Shown in pieces: positions 1 through 11,358 of a stretch of 64,000 nucleotides of DNA. The position numbers and the translations under genes are program-made. How positions within the stretch are numbered: the stretch's first letter is position 1; every line of letters starts with the position of its first letter. The DNA is from Bathynomus jamesi (Eukaryota > Arthropoda > Malacostraca > Isopoda > Cirolanidae), in contig JAJOZX010003205.1 in NCBI GenBank assembly GCA_023014485.1, positions 147,001 to 211,000 of the forward strand. Reading direction: 5' to 3'. Below the pieces are notes generated by a model that worked only from the letters and a program-made list of their open reading frames with translations, was not told where the DNA came from and searched no databases.

Positions 1-369
1 CCTTTTTGAATTTTAAACGTCGGCAGGTATGTTAACCCTTATATTTAAGTAATTTCCTCTCAGACTTTCTTGTGGTGTTACATTAGATATGATAAGATAG
101 ATAGATATCATAGATAAATATCATTAGATATCTCTTCTAATGACATTATTAATATTCATTAGAATTATTCTCAATTTATGGCACTCTTTCGTCTATGGAA
201 TGGCGAGGGATTTAAAATCTTTTATTCCTTTGTTCTACCCACACAGACTTCAATCCTAAATTTACATTTATTTCATGCGTTTTCAAATTATAGGAATCAC
301 CACCAGTTTCAATTTTCTTCATTGTAATACTCAAGAACTTAATATGTATTTCCGACTTTGTTATAAAGA
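1..369. other. AT-rich stretch without a gene
   Basis: No coding signal is visible. Positions 89-150 hold a loose GATA/ATC repeat. A 64-codon minus-strand reading frame at 212-406 runs into the hairpin at 370-452 and looks accidental. Confidence 0.5.
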
Positions 370-452
370 GTGAGCCACTAAAAGCGGCCCCAAGAAAATA
401 TTTCATATTTCTTTTTGTGTAAAATTTTTGGGGCCGCTTTTATGTGGCTCAC
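370..452. repeat. Inverted repeat (hairpin), possible MITE or transposon end
   Basis: The left arm (370-391) reads gtgagccac then aaaagcggcccc. The right arm (430-452) is its reverse complement, ggggccgctttt then gtggctcac. About 38 AT-rich bases separate the arms. The outer motif gtggctcaccct recurs at 2851-2862, so it probably belongs to a repeat family. No transposase lies between the arms. Confidence 0.6.
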
Positions 453-453
453 C

Positions 454-456
<3 letters not shown>

Positions 457-499
<43 letters not shown>
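457..499. repeat. (TA)n microsatellite
   Basis: About 21 TA units lie directly upstream of the first LINE. Reading frames of alternating Ile-Tyr across it are artefacts. Confidence 0.95.
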
Positions 500-501
<2 letters not shown>

Positions 502-2740
502 CGAAAGCACTAAAAGAAAATACTTATACTGAAGAAAGAAGCAAATTTGAGATTTTTAATTTACACTCTAAGACTATAAATTGGAAAGAAATAAGCTTCC
601 ATATGGCACAAATCGATCGAAAAACAGTTTAAGAGTATAAAACAAATGACTAAATGCTAATAACCCTGGAAAAAAGACGCTGGAAATATTAGAACAATAT
701 ATTCCGAATATACGGCCAAAGGGAAAGAGGAACTATTTCGAGAGGTAAAAGCGAACACTATTCCGCAAGAGAAGGAGAGTAGCCACAAAGTTAATTAACT
801 GCACAGACAACAACACTAAAAACGTGGTACAAGTAAAATTGGAAAGTAATTAAGCCGTAATTAAGGGCCACTCAGAAAGAGAAGAGGAAAACAATAAAAG
901 ATAACCGAAAATACTTCTATAGTTTCGCGAAAAGAAAACAAAAACGCGGACCGCTAAGGAAAGAAAATAATGAGCTAACCGATGATCTAAAAGAAAGATC
1001 TGAAATATTGAGAGCTCAATATGAGTCATCTTTCAATACCACAAACAGAGACAAAGCAGTACCTGACAGAAATACTTATTTTGAAGAGGAAATAAATGGA
1101 AAATGTATAACTGATTTTAACTTCACCGCAGAAGATATAGCGAAAGCTATAGGGCATAAGAAAACACATTCAGCTGCAGGCTCGGACAAGTGGAATGCAT
1201 TTGTTGATTAAAATCTGTAAAAACGAAATAGCTACACCCCTTTATTGGGTATGGAGAAGATCCCTGGAAATGGGGGAAATACCAAGCATACTAAACAGAG
1301 CGAACATTGTTCCTATATATAAAGGGGAGGGGGGATAGATCTCAAGAAAGAACTACAGACGGGTGTCACTGCATCATATTTCATCAAAATATTTGAAAGA
1401 ATAGTCGGAGAAAATACGAGTGTATGACTCTTTGGAGACACAGGAAAGATTCAATGAGAACCAGCACGGATTCCGATCAGGAAGATCGTGCCTATCACAA
1501 CTTATCGAGCACTATAACAATATCATGGACGCATTTGACAGCAATGATAGCTATGATGTAAATACACGGATTTTGCTAAAGCATTCGGTAAGTGTGATTA
1601 TGACATAATAGCACATAAAATGAAATGCATGGAGATAACAGGAAAAGTGGGCAAATGGATCTACAACTTCCTCAGTGAACGGCAGCAAGCCGTAAAAGTC
1701 CAAGGTATCTCACCATCAGAATCGGAAGTATTCAGCTCAGTTTCACAAGGAACACTATTAGCCCCATTCCTACTTATTATCATGCTGACAGACATAGACA
1801 ATGAAGTAGACGACAACAATATAATAACATCCTTTGTTGACGATAAAAAGATCAGCAGCAAAATCGGCAATGCTGAAGAGGTGGAAGCCTTACAGAAGGA
1901 CAAACAGAATATACACAAATGGTTAGAAGACAATAACATGAATTTTAACACTGAGGAATGTCAGCTTTTGAGATATGGAAGAAATGAAGAACTTAAGCAG
2001 ACAACATACTTTGCTCCAAATAGACAGGAAATTCAGAGAAGAACTGAAGCAAAAGATTTAAGGGTAATAATGACCGATGATGCACAATTTGAAATACAGA
2101 ATTAGATAGCGTAAACAAAGCAAAAAAAGTTACGAGACAGCTCAGAGAACCTTCAAAAGAAGGAACGAGAAGGTAACGATTCCCCTGCTGAAAACACTGA
2201 TCGTACCAAAACTTGAATAATGCTCAGTCTTGACGTCCCCATACAAAATAGAAGAAATTAATAAACTAGAACAAGTCCAGAGAATTTCACAACCAAGATT
2301 GATGGCTGCAAAGAACTCAAGTACTGGGAAAGACTACGTAAATTAAATCTGTATTCGCTGGAAAGAAGGAGAGGGAGACACACACACACACCATAATTTA
2401 CATATGGAAAATGATCGAAAAACTGGTACCTTACCTCAAACTAATCCCAATTAACATCCAAACAACACTGAAAGATAGCATAGGTGGAATGTGTAGTGTT
2501 CTCAAACTAAAGGCCCCACAAGGGACACTCTCAGCCCTGAAGGAAAACAGCTTGGTTATCAGGGAGCCAAGACTTTTTAATCAGCTTGCAAAGGACCTCA
2601 GGAACGTCACGGGGGTCAAAGCTGAAATCTTTAAAAAACACTAGATGCTTGGCTCAGGACGGTACCAGATGAGCCGGGTGTGCCTAGCTATGTGCGATGA
2701 AAATCTTAAGAAAGTAACTCGCTCCTCTATCAGGCCAGGC
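500..2740 (+). pseudogene. Decayed CR1/jockey-like LINE reverse transcriptase
   Basis: Successive frame fragments match the linker and reverse transcriptase of a CR1/jockey-like non-LTR retrotransposon. Visible motifs are NQHGFRSGRSC (fingers/palm) at about 1455-1490, a VSQGTLLAP block near 1740 replacing the usual GVPQGSVLGP, and FVDDKK near 1835 where the catalytic FADDTK should be. The C-terminal block near 2565 is PRLFNQLAKDLRN, followed past a stop by LDAWLRTVPDEPG. Frame changes near 1210, 1380-1420, 1610 and 2105 and the second-site change FADD to FVDD show a dead copy. The endonuclease domain is absent, as in a 5'-truncated insertion. The LINE class is solid; the clade is a best guess. 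Confidence 0.8.
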
Positions 2741-3048
2741 CTAGAGGTGGGACCACCAGCTTGACCTTCGTGCAAAGAGAGACCAACGCACCAATTACCA
2801 TTATACCGGGTGGACCAAAAAAACTATTACCCAACTTTTGAAAAAATATTGTGGCTCACCCTTTATACGTATTGATCTTACTGCTGAGGCCGTATGTTGT
2901 ACCCATACTTTTACTCTTTCAAACGCTGGCTTTGAATCTAGATTCAACTCCCCAGGAATAGAAGTACAGGCTCACAACTGGAGGAAGGTATCAGAATATG
3001 GTGCTCACTTGAAAGGCAGTCAAAGTCAGCATATGGCCCAAAAGGGTC

Positions 3049-4989
3049 GCAAATCCATGGATCACTCCAGGAATTATCACTTCAATAAAGAATAGAGATA
3101 AATTATTCAAATTGCAATTGCAGAGCAAAATTCCTAAAATACAATATACTCAATACAGAAACAAATTAACTAAAATAATCAAAATTGCAAAATATAACTA
3201 TTATAACAATCAATTTTCCAAACATAAAGGAGACATGAAAAACACTTGGACAACCATAAACAATCTTCTCGGAAAACAAATTAAGAAAAATCCAATCGAG
3301 AAATTAAATGTTGATAATAAAGAAATCACTGATGATACTGCTATTGCAGACTCTTTAAATGCACATTTTACTTCAATAGCGGATAAGCTTCGCTCACAAT
3401 TAATAAATAATGATCACTCACCTCTAGAATATATGCCACCCAGCCCACTAAATTCATTTTCTTTTGTTCCTGCTACCTCTACTGAGGTCCAGAATATTAT
3501 TGGTAAATTAAAAAATACAAAAAATAACATTCATAACATTCCTGTACCTATATTGAAACTTGTTAAAGATAAGATATCTGTAACTTTGGCTAAAATTATC
3601 AATCACAGTATTTCCAAAGGAATATTCCCATCAATGCTAAAAACTGGTTGTATAACACCCCTTTTTAAAGGGGGTGATCCTACACTAGCAACAAATTACA
3701 GGCCGGTGTGTTCATTATCTGTGTTCAGCAAAGTTTTCGAAAAAATTGTAAAAAGTAGAATGCAGCGATATTTAGAATCTTACAATTTATTATCTCCAAA
3801 TCAATATGGCTTCCGTAATAATAGAACAACGGAAATGGCTATTTTAAATCTTATGGAAAATGTAAATATAGCTAAGGAGAACAAAGAAATAATGATGTCA
3901 ATATTTATGGATTTGAGTAAGGCGTTTGATGTAATAGACCATAATATTCTACTTAATAAATTGTATTGTTACGGCTTTAGAGGGGCAATCAGTGATTGGT
4001 TTAAAAGTTATTTGTCCGATAGATATAATTTTGTATCAGTAAATAAGGTTTGCTCCACTAAGCGCTTGTCAAACATTGGTGCCCCAGGGCTCAGTTGGGT
4101 CCACTGTTTTTTTTATTTATATAATGACCTTCCACGTTCATCTGATATACTGAACTTCATAATGTTTGCAGATGATACAACTCTCTCCTTTTCTTGCAAA
4201 GATGTTAATACAGCTAAGAATATATTTCATTCAGAATTCATCAGTGTAATGAAATGGTTGACCACGAATAAACTCTTCCTAAATACCAGTAAAACAAATT
4301 TCATGATTTTTACTAATAAAAGAAATGTATATCTTGATGAACTCAATGTTAATGAAATCACCATAAAGGGGTGTACTGTAACAAAATTTCTTGGTGTAAT
4401 GCTAGATAAGAATTTGCAATGGAGTGATCATGTAAATTATATCGCGAAAAAGATTTCAAGGAGCGTTGCTATAATGTTTAAACTTAGAAATGTAGTCCCT
4501 AAACAAGTTTTATTGACTCTTTATCATACTCTTGTTCTTCCTTATATAACATACTGCACCCTTGTTTGGGGAAACTCCGCTAACAACGCATTAAATGGTA
4601 TCTTTGTCATCCAAAAACGAGCAATAAGGTTATTATCTGATGCTGATTTCCTTGATCACTCTAGTGCATTATTTAAAGAGCTAAACCTACTAAAGCTCAA
4701 TGATATAACCAAACTGGCACATTTTATTTTTATTTACAAGTGTAAGAGCAAAATCATTAATTTGCAATGGGTAAATAGATATTTTGTAACTCATCAAGAA
4801 ATCCACCCGTATCAGACCAGAAATAGATCAAAGATTGTTATACCTCAATTTAGATTGTCTTCATCTCAAAAACTACCCATTTTCATTGGATTGAAACTAT
4901 GGAATGACTTGCATGCCGATATAAAAAATATTGCGAATGTAAATTTGTTTAAAACCAAGTTAAAATCCCGATTAATAATGGGATACTAA
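3049..4989 (+). pseudogene. LINE reverse transcriptase, long open frame with scrambled motif
   Basis: A frame of more than 625 codons stays open and continues upstream of the first ATG-like codon at 3112 to the insertion junction, so no native start survives. Seen in order: PWITPGIITSIK, TPLFKGGDP, NYRPV, YGFRNNR, MDLSKAFDVIDH (palm, first Asp), FADDTTLSF (catalytic Asp pair, about 4165) and the C-terminal thumb region. The block between KAFD and FADD should read G-PQGS-LGP-LF-IYINDLP but reads GAPGLSWVHCFFYLYNDLP. At the DNA level this is explained by three small indels within about 50 bp (4080-4125) that cancel each other. The product would lack a functional template-grip loop. CR1/jockey-like clade is likely. 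Confidence 0.85.
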
Positions 4990-5320
4990 CAAAAATCTTG
5001 GATTAATGTCCACTAATAATGTTTTATATTGTCCATTAATATTGTTTAATATTGAAATACAGGCTTTAACTATTAATAATACTTTACTTATTTATTTATT
5101 TTATTATTATTAATTTATAACGGCTAGCTGCTTATTTTTAATGAGAGCCCAGTAAAGCCTAAAGCTTAAGGGCCAAATTAAAAATAAAAAAAATAAATAG
5201 TCGAGCTTCACAATTATTTATGTCATTGTAAAAATTGTAAGTTGTAAAAAGACTACTGTATTTATTTTATTATTAATAAAGGTTATTCTATTCTATTCTA
5301 TTATATTCTATTCTATTCTA
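4990..5320 (+). repeat. LINE 3' UTR and (TTCTA)n tail
   Basis: AT-rich 3' untranslated sequence of the LINE containing agcttaagggc at about 5160-5175, followed by tandem ttcta/ttata units. A diverged version of this 3' UTR is found in a COPB2 intron at about 45085-45420, so the family has other truncated copies here. Confidence 0.7.
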
Positions 5321-5459
5321 TGGTGCTCAATTGAAAGGCAGTCAAAGTCAGCAACTGATACTTTCAAATGACAGTCAGTTTCTCCAAAAATAATTAGTTT
5401 TCCTAATTTTTACACAAAATAATTAATTTATTTCCTTTTTCATTTCATACCATCATTCT

Positions 5460-6250
5460 GCTATAGTTGGTGAACAAGTTATAACATAATGAAATGCTCT
5501 TTGGAAGATGAATCATTGATATTGAACCTGCGTAAGGAGAAACACTGGGGTGCAAAACGAATGAAGAAAGAGTTTTAAAGGATGGACGATACCTGGACTT
5601 CAATATCTCATAAAGAAAATCGATATCACAGGGTCGACCAAACGAAAAGAAGGCAGTGGAAGGCCACTAACATTACGTACTGAGGAAAATATTAACACGG
5701 TTTCATCCATGATATGCAGTCAAGAATAACGGCCCAACACCCACAGTCCATTAGAGAAATTTAAAAAACTACTGGTATTTCTCGCTCTACTGTTCGTCGT
5801 ATAGTAAAAGATGAGCTGGGTCTTAAATGTTTTAAAAGAGTCGAAGTTCATAAGTTCTCTGCATCAAATAAGCAAGCAAGAGTTGAAAAATGTCGTGCTC
5901 TGTTAGATCGATTCCCAAACAGAGAAATGTCGAAAATATGGTTCAGCGACCTTTGCGGTTACTTCAACACTAAACACAAAATGACCGAGTTTATGGAAGA
6001 CGACAAAAACTCTATCAGTCTAGATCGACTTTGCAGGGAACGTCCGCATTTTTCTCAAAAAGTCATGGTTTCCATCTTTATTTCAAAGTTAGGGAAGTCA
6101 GAGATTGTTTTTGTTGATCAAAATGCCAAAATCACTGCTGCTTATTACCAATAAAAAATTCTTGATGCAGTACTGCTGTCGATAAAGAAGAAGTCAAGGT
6201 TGCAAGCGTGCATTGATAATGGAGGAGAGCACATTCCACATAATCTTCGA
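5460..6250 (+). pseudogene. Degenerate Tc1/mariner-superfamily transposase
   Basis: Fragments in two or three frames read as a Tc1/mariner-type transposase. An HTH segment near 5780 reads ISRSTVRRIVKDELGL and is followed by LDRFPN and MSKIWFSDL, where the first catalytic Asp is expected (the usual F-DE is altered). Near 6060-6150 comes FSQKVMVSIFISKLGKS then VFVDQNAKITAAYYQ, the strand region between the first and second Asp. A stop at 6152 and truncation by about 6250 remove the rest. No terminal repeats are recognised. Superfamily assignment is moderate; the family is unknown. Confidence 0.65.
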
Positions 6251-6439
6251 CTCAATTAGGTAACTGTATAGAAACAGAAAGTTTTTCTACCCGTGTCTGT
6301 ACAACAGCGAATTACCAAATAATGGTTAAGTTAGCAAACATCCAACTTCACCACGAGATAGACCATGAAATTCTATACAGGACACATATATTGATTATAC
6401 AAATAACATTTGATAAATGTAAAATTATATTGTTCAAAA

Positions 6440-6866
6440 ACAGGGTAATAGTTTTTTTTACGCAAACAGGCAACATCAAAATTCATGCCACTACACAACG
6501 GAGTCCCACAGGGTGCAATCCTGTCCCCAATCCTTTCAACTTATTTATGCATGACATTCCAAATCCACATACACCAAATGTTAACATCCAATCATATGCA
6601 GATGACCTTACCATAACCTCACAACACAATAACATAAACACAGCCACTAGAGACATAAAACAATACATGATAGATTTTGAGAACTGGCTACATACCAACC
6701 GAATGACAGTTTCACCACAAAAGTCCTCAGTGACACTATTCTCCTCACACAAAAAAGAAACAAATAAACACCCACACATCACCCTCCTAAACCACCGCCT
6801 CCCACTAAATAAGACACCCACAATACTTGGCCTCACATATGACACGCACATGGCATTCACTACACA
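6440..6866 (+). pseudogene. LINE reverse transcriptase, 5' part of a split copy
   Basis: One frame gives NGVPQGAILSPIL near 6495-6535 and the next gives NLFMHDIPNP then YADDLTITSQ near 6595, so there is a one-base shift between them. The sequence continues through the thumb and reaches ILGLTYDTHMAFT before stopping at an 8-bp duplication (actacaca, 6859-6866) where element 6867-9115 is inserted. The coding strand is unusually C- and A-rich, unlike neighbouring LINEs. The segment continues at 9124. Confidence 0.8.
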
Positions 6867-9115
6867 GTCTAGGGTGGATCGATTTTACATTTTTTTCGAT
6901 TTCCATATTCTAGTAGAGACAAAAACTTGCGCATGCATGAGAAAATAGCCTCTGCAACATCTTAGCTTAATAGGTAATCTTCTGCCCCGGCAGAGCGATG
7001 AAAATCATATTTTAGTAGTCAAAAACGTATTTTTCTTATAATTTTTAAAATATTTCAATATGCATCAAAATTATTCCTAATAACTATAAAGTCGATGAAA
7101 AAGACCTCAGATGATCGTTTTTCCAAGCGCGTTGTCCTACGTTAATATCTTTTGCCCCCGGCAACAACGTCAAATGTTGAAAAAATAGGTAATTTATATA
7201 CATATTTTCAGATCGGCTCTTTGTCTTAAATAATGCATTTATATATTTCCCATAGCATTTATATCGTTGCTTAGGCATGAAATAACACACACGCAAAATT
7301 TTATGACTCTAGGCTAGGGTTTAAAGGTCATCTCTGGTGAGTGCTGCCAGCAGCAGCAGCAGACTAACAATATTAGTACGGACGACATTGTAGCTATCGG
7401 CTGTGATGGTACCGCAGTGAACACGGGTCGAAAGGGTGGAGCCATTCGTATGATTGAAATGAAACTACAAAGGCCAGTTCAGTGGATCATATGCCTATTA
7501 CACGGTAATGAATTATCACTGCGGCACCTCATTCAAGACTTGGACGGCAAAACAACTGGGCCAATGGGCTTTACTGGACCAGTTGGAGAACAACTGAACG
7601 ACTGCGAAAAACTTCCAATCACAGAATTCGATGCCATTCCATCTCCCGACATTGACATAGATGATGCCGAGTTGAGCACCGACCAAAAATATTTGTTAGG
7701 CATCTACAGAGCAGTGTCGAGCGGTAGCTGCTCTTCAGCTCTCGCGGCTCGAAATCCAGGTAAGATGGCGCATTCCAGGTGGCTGACAACAGCAAATAGA
7801 TTTCTGCGCCTCTATGTTTCAACCAGTGAACCCTCCAGCACCTTCAACGAAATTGTGCGATTCATTATGATAGTTTACGCACCAATTTGGTTTAAGATAA
7901 AGAAAAACTCCAGTTTCACTGAGGGCGCAAAACATTTTTTCGAAATGATGCGTCTCTCTCAGACCATGCCTCAAAGATCTAAGACAATCGCCAACAAAGT
8001 CCTCCGTAGAAATTCTTTCTTTGCTCACCCAGAAAATATTTTGATCTCCATGCTACATGCCGATGAGCAACACATAAGAGAATTGGGATGGAGAATAATA
8101 TTAAAAGCACGATCAAAACAATCACCAGGGGGGAAATTCGAGCCTTCGCCATGCCTGAGCTGCTCTACGATAGTCAAACTATTACGAAATGATCAACTGG
8201 CAAACGGCTGAGGTGACCGAACCCCCGTTACAAAAACAATACCTGATACCCGAATAAAAGAGTTTGTTGAGACGGGAGACCAGCCTGATGGACTGATCCC
8301 ACTATTCCCTTGTCATACTCAAGCGGTCGAGAGACTCATCAAATTAGTAACCGAAGCCTCTGCCAGTGTAAGTGGAATTAGAAGAGAGGGACGGATTCAT
8401 CCGCTCCCGTCTTCACTCCCGAACAAAAATTCCACGATTTGATTCTAAGAAAGATTACCGTATGTAAATCGACATGCAGCCAAAGGAAGGGTGGTTGGGG
8501 CTGGATAGGGTGGAACTCGACGTACAGCCACCTCCTCGTGGTGAGTTCTGGGTTGCTAATTTTAGAAAATTAGCAAGCGAGGAGCTGTACTTAGTACTTA
8601 TCGTACTTATAACATCGCATTAACGTAATTATAATCCACATTTAGACTTTTCTCGGGGACAGAAGATATTACTCTAGTCATAAAATTTTGCGTGTGTGTT
8701 ATTTCATGCCTAAGCAACGATATAAATGCTATGGGAAATATATAAATGCATTATTTAAGACAAAGAGCCGATCTGAAAATATGTATATAATTACCTATTT
8801 TTTCAACATTTGACGTTGTTGCCGGGGGCAAAAGATATTAACGTAGGACAACGCGCTTGGAAAAACGATCATATGAGGTCTTTTTCATCGACTTTATAGT
8901 TATTAGGAATAATTTTGATGCATATTGAAATATTTTAAAAATTATAAGAAAAATACGTTTTTGACTACTAAAATATGATTTTCATCGCTCTGCCGGGGGC
9001 AGAAATGATTACCTATTAAGCTAAGATTTTGCAGAGGCTATTTTCTCATGCATGCGCAAATTTTTGTCTCTATTAGAATATGGAAATCGAAAAAAATGTA
9101 AAATCGATCCACCCT
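6867..9115. mobile_element. Long-TIR DNA transposon, unassigned superfamily
   Basis: The element starts gtctagggtggatcg and ends cgatccaccct. It is flanked on both sides by actacaca (6859-6866 and 9116-9123). Removing it restores the LINE frame (MAFTTHVTN), which proves the insertion. The terminal inverted repeats are about 440 bp long: 6867-7308 and 8676-9115. They carry an iterated motif, a TGCCGGGGGCA core next to gatatta or gattacc, at about 6975, 7145, 8655, 8820 and 8990. Between the arms lies one decayed gene (7363-8480). Long arms, iterated subterminal motif and 8-bp duplication are seen directly; I cannot assign the superfamily. Confidence 0.85.
7363..8480 (+). pseudogene. Transposon-encoded protein with IGCDGTAVNTG motif, function unknown
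   Basis: The only gene inside the long-TIR element. The open frame reaches upstream of the GTG at 7417, through QQQQTNNISTDDIVAIGCDG, so the true start is upstream, perhaps in another exon. Seen in order: IGCDGTAVNTGRKGG (a beta-strand plus Asp arrangement), RPVQWIICLLHGNELSLRHL, LDGKTTGP, LSTDQKYLLGI, HSRWLTTANRFLRLY, APIWFKIK, FAHPENIL and HIRELGWR. A frame change near 8170 leads to TEPPLTK-like and PCHTQAVERLIKLVTEAS segments in other frames. The first motif followed by W-CLLH-NEL could be an RNase H-like core, which would make this the transposase, but that is inference. I have a general memory of similar uncharacterised arthropod and cnidarian proteins. Confidence 0.6.
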
Positions 9116-9990
9116 ACTACACACGTAACGAATATCTGCAGCAAAGCTACAAAGAAACTTAATGCCCTATACACCCTAACTAGTACTACATTTGGACAAC
9201 ACAAAGAAACCCTCACCACCCTATACAAACAATTCATCCGTACAACATTAAATTACGCTTCACCAGCCTGGCACCCCACAATATCCAGCACCAACAAAAA
9301 CCGACTGCAAATAATTCAAAACAAAGCCCTCAGGATCATCACAGGTTGCACACAAACCACCCCCATCCCACATATACACTCAGAAACTAACATCCTTCCA
9401 ATACAAACACACCTTAACATGATAGGCACACAGTTCTTTGCCAAAACCTTCGCGCCAACCCACCCATGCCACCACCTTACTACAACCCCCCAAACCACCA
9501 CGAAACTAAAAGGAAACCCCAACATCACACTACTCATCACTCTACACCACACTACGTCACTACCCCCATGCCCTCCACAACAAAACCAAACAAAACATAT
9601 ACACACACAATTCGTAAACCTACATATTGACACACTATCAAATAACCTAATTTTACAAGCACGACCCCCCAACATAGCCAAAGAAGAAGAAACATTACCG
9701 AGACACACACGAGTTACCCTCTCCAGACTCAGATCCAGCCACCACCCCTCCCTACATTATTACAGATACCTCATACACCAAACGAACAATGCAAACTGTC
9801 CACGATGTGACTACACCAACGAAAACACCAAACACCTAATTCTACACGCCCCACTTCCGACACCTCAGACAAACGCACAACATCTCATCGGTCAGAGATC
9901 TGTGGGTGCGGCCGGCTGCAGTGGCGGCCTGGCTGGGGGACGCGGGCTGGCCATAACAGACCAGTCAGGGGGCTAAAAAGTAAAAAAAAG
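9116..9990 (+). pseudogene. LINE reverse transcriptase, 3' part of a split copy
   Basis: Continuation of the copy that stops at 6866. After the duplicated actacaca the frame resumes as THVTNICSKATKKLNAL, then YKQFIRTTLNYASPAWHP, NKNRLQIIQNKALRI and ITGCTQTT. A C-terminal Cys/His segment CPRCDYTNENTKHLIL lies near 9795-9840. The end is LWVRPAA and AWLGDAG-like sequence in another frame, then an AAGT-rich simple tail at about 9975-10008. The thumb and connection region and the Cys/His motif are typical of several LINE clades. It is broken by the insertion and by frame changes near 9890. Confidence 0.8.
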
Positions 9991-10008
9991 TAAAAGTAAG
10001 TAAGTATA

Positions 10009-10230
10009 ACCGTTAAGCAATAGCGATCACAATATGGTAGAGTTTGTCCTCTCGGTAAGTCACTCGAAATTAGCTAGCTCGATTAAAATTCCTGACTTCC
10101 AGCTCGCAGACTTTTGTAAATTTAGGAATGAATTGTCACGCGTCGAATGGGAAAACGAAATGGGGACCTCCAACGCAAAAATAATGTGGAAATCGTCCGA
10201 AACAGTGTTTAGGACTATAAATGAGGAATG
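10009..10230 (+). pseudogene. CR1-like LINE, 5' fragment of a split copy
   Basis: The frame reads LSNSDHNMVEFVLS (the end of the endonuclease domain, where SDH is the conserved catalytic motif), then FCKFRNELSRVEWENEM and FRTINEEC. It stops at gaggaatg (10223-10230). The same octamer is found at 17675-17682 beyond a 7.4-kb hAT, and the frame then continues as VPYKIKRAK. The element starts abruptly here, directly after the tail of the preceding LINE, so it is 5' truncated. Confidence 0.85.
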
Positions 10231-10423
10231 CAGGGGCGGATTTAGGTTTCCTGGCGCCAAGGGCCATACTGATTTAGCCGCCCTTCGGACACTTACGAAG
10301 TTATCATTTAGCAATGAATAGTTATTTGATATAAGGGTTTTCAGTAAAATGCAGTCAAATGGTTTAGGCATTTACTCTAGCAAAGTATATCTTAACATAT
10401 AAAATATTTCTATATCAATCATA

Positions 10424-10442
10424 ATATATTATATATATTATG

Positions 10443-10479
<37 letters not shown>

Positions 10480-10481
10480 TT

Positions 10482-10512
<31 letters not shown>

Positions 10513-10545
10513 ATATATATAAAATATAATACAATAATATATATA

Positions 10546-10585
<40 letters not shown>
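10424..10585. repeat. (TA)n tract, interrupted
   Basis: About 160 bp of TA repeat with ttat and aat interruptions, inside the left part of the 7.4-kb hAT and abutting the DD41D-type remnant. Confidence 0.9.
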
Positions 10586-10586
<1 letters not shown>

Positions 10587-10589
<3 letters not shown>

Positions 10590-11003
10590 GGTGTCCCATA
10601 AGTCCGGCATCATAGGGAAAATAATAAAAAAGGCAAAACAAAAGCTTTTATTTACAGAACGTGCTCAATATGTCCACCATTGTTTTCAATACACAAATTC
10701 AGATGTGATACCCAGTCAGCAAGCACACGGTGAATGATGTTAGGAGTAATGGTGTTACATCCCCCAATAATGCGCTGCCGCAAATGTTCAACACTTCTAA
10801 TTTTCTCTGCGTATACCAGCGCTTTCAAGTGGCCCCAGAAATAAAAATCTAGTGGCGTGAGATCCGGGCTTCTAGCTGGCCATTCCACAGGCCCTCGAAG
10901 TCCTATCCAATGACCAGGGAATATTGCCATCCCGAGCATAAATTATGGTTTGTAGAAATAGAAAAATATGAATTTCTCCTATGATGCCGACTTATGGGAC
11001 ACC

Positions 11004-11006
<3 letters not shown>
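10587..11006 (-). mobile_element. Internally deleted DD41D-type Tc1/mariner element
   Basis: Both ends read cagggtgtcccataagt inward as inverted repeats (left at 10587, right ending 11006) with TA at the right flank. The minus strand encodes only the C-terminal part of a transposase: WPARSPDLTPLDFYFWG carrying the last catalytic Asp, then ALVYAEKIRSVEHLRQRI and CIENNGGHIEHVL. The catalytic core upstream was deleted, so the copy is non-autonomous. A longer relative sits at 37748-38525. It is nested in the 7.4-kb hAT. Confidence 0.85.
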
Positions 11007-11047
<41 letters not shown>

Positions 11048-11100
11048 ATCCCTTAAATGTGTGAACAGAAATGCTGTGTATATATATATATAATATAATA

Positions 11101-11139
<39 letters not shown>

Positions 11140-11167
11140 ATCCCTTAAATGTGTGAACAGAAATGCA
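11007..11167. repeat. TA tracts with duplicated 33-bp spacer
   Basis: Two TA tracts (about 11007-11042 and 11078-11134) are each followed by a segment starting aaaacaatcccttaaatgtg (11043 and 11135). This is a tandem duplication of TA tract plus spacer. Confidence 0.8.
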
Positions 11168-11358
11168 TTGTAGGTTATCTTTACGATCTTTATGTTTAGT
11201 TACGAACCGTTGTAGAATACTCAAAGCAGTTTCCGCCGAGATTGTTGAGCAGCGAAGGAGTCAATAAGATCTGTATAGCTAAGAGCTCTCGTGAGTTCCG
11301 ATTCAATATTAAGGATAGCTAAAAAGTTGAGACAATTTTCTGACATCACTGACCGTAG

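Larger units (their letters stand above)
2998..5353 (+). mobile_element. 5'-truncated LINE insertion with ~32-bp target duplication
   Basis: The 32 bases at 3000-3031 (beginning ggtgctcacttgaaaggcag) recur at 5322-5353 with one mismatch, bounding a LINE insertion. The element enters directly in reverse-transcriptase coding sequence, so the endonuclease region was lost by 5' truncation. It ends in a TTCTA-type repeat tail (5283-5320). The flanking repeats plus simple-repeat tail are the mark of target-primed reverse transcription. Confidence 0.85.

Noticed and set aside
10419..11224. Reading frames of Ile-Tyr repeats (also at 444, 23690, 25886 and 54813)
   Set aside because: They are translations of (TA)n tracts and have no coding features.
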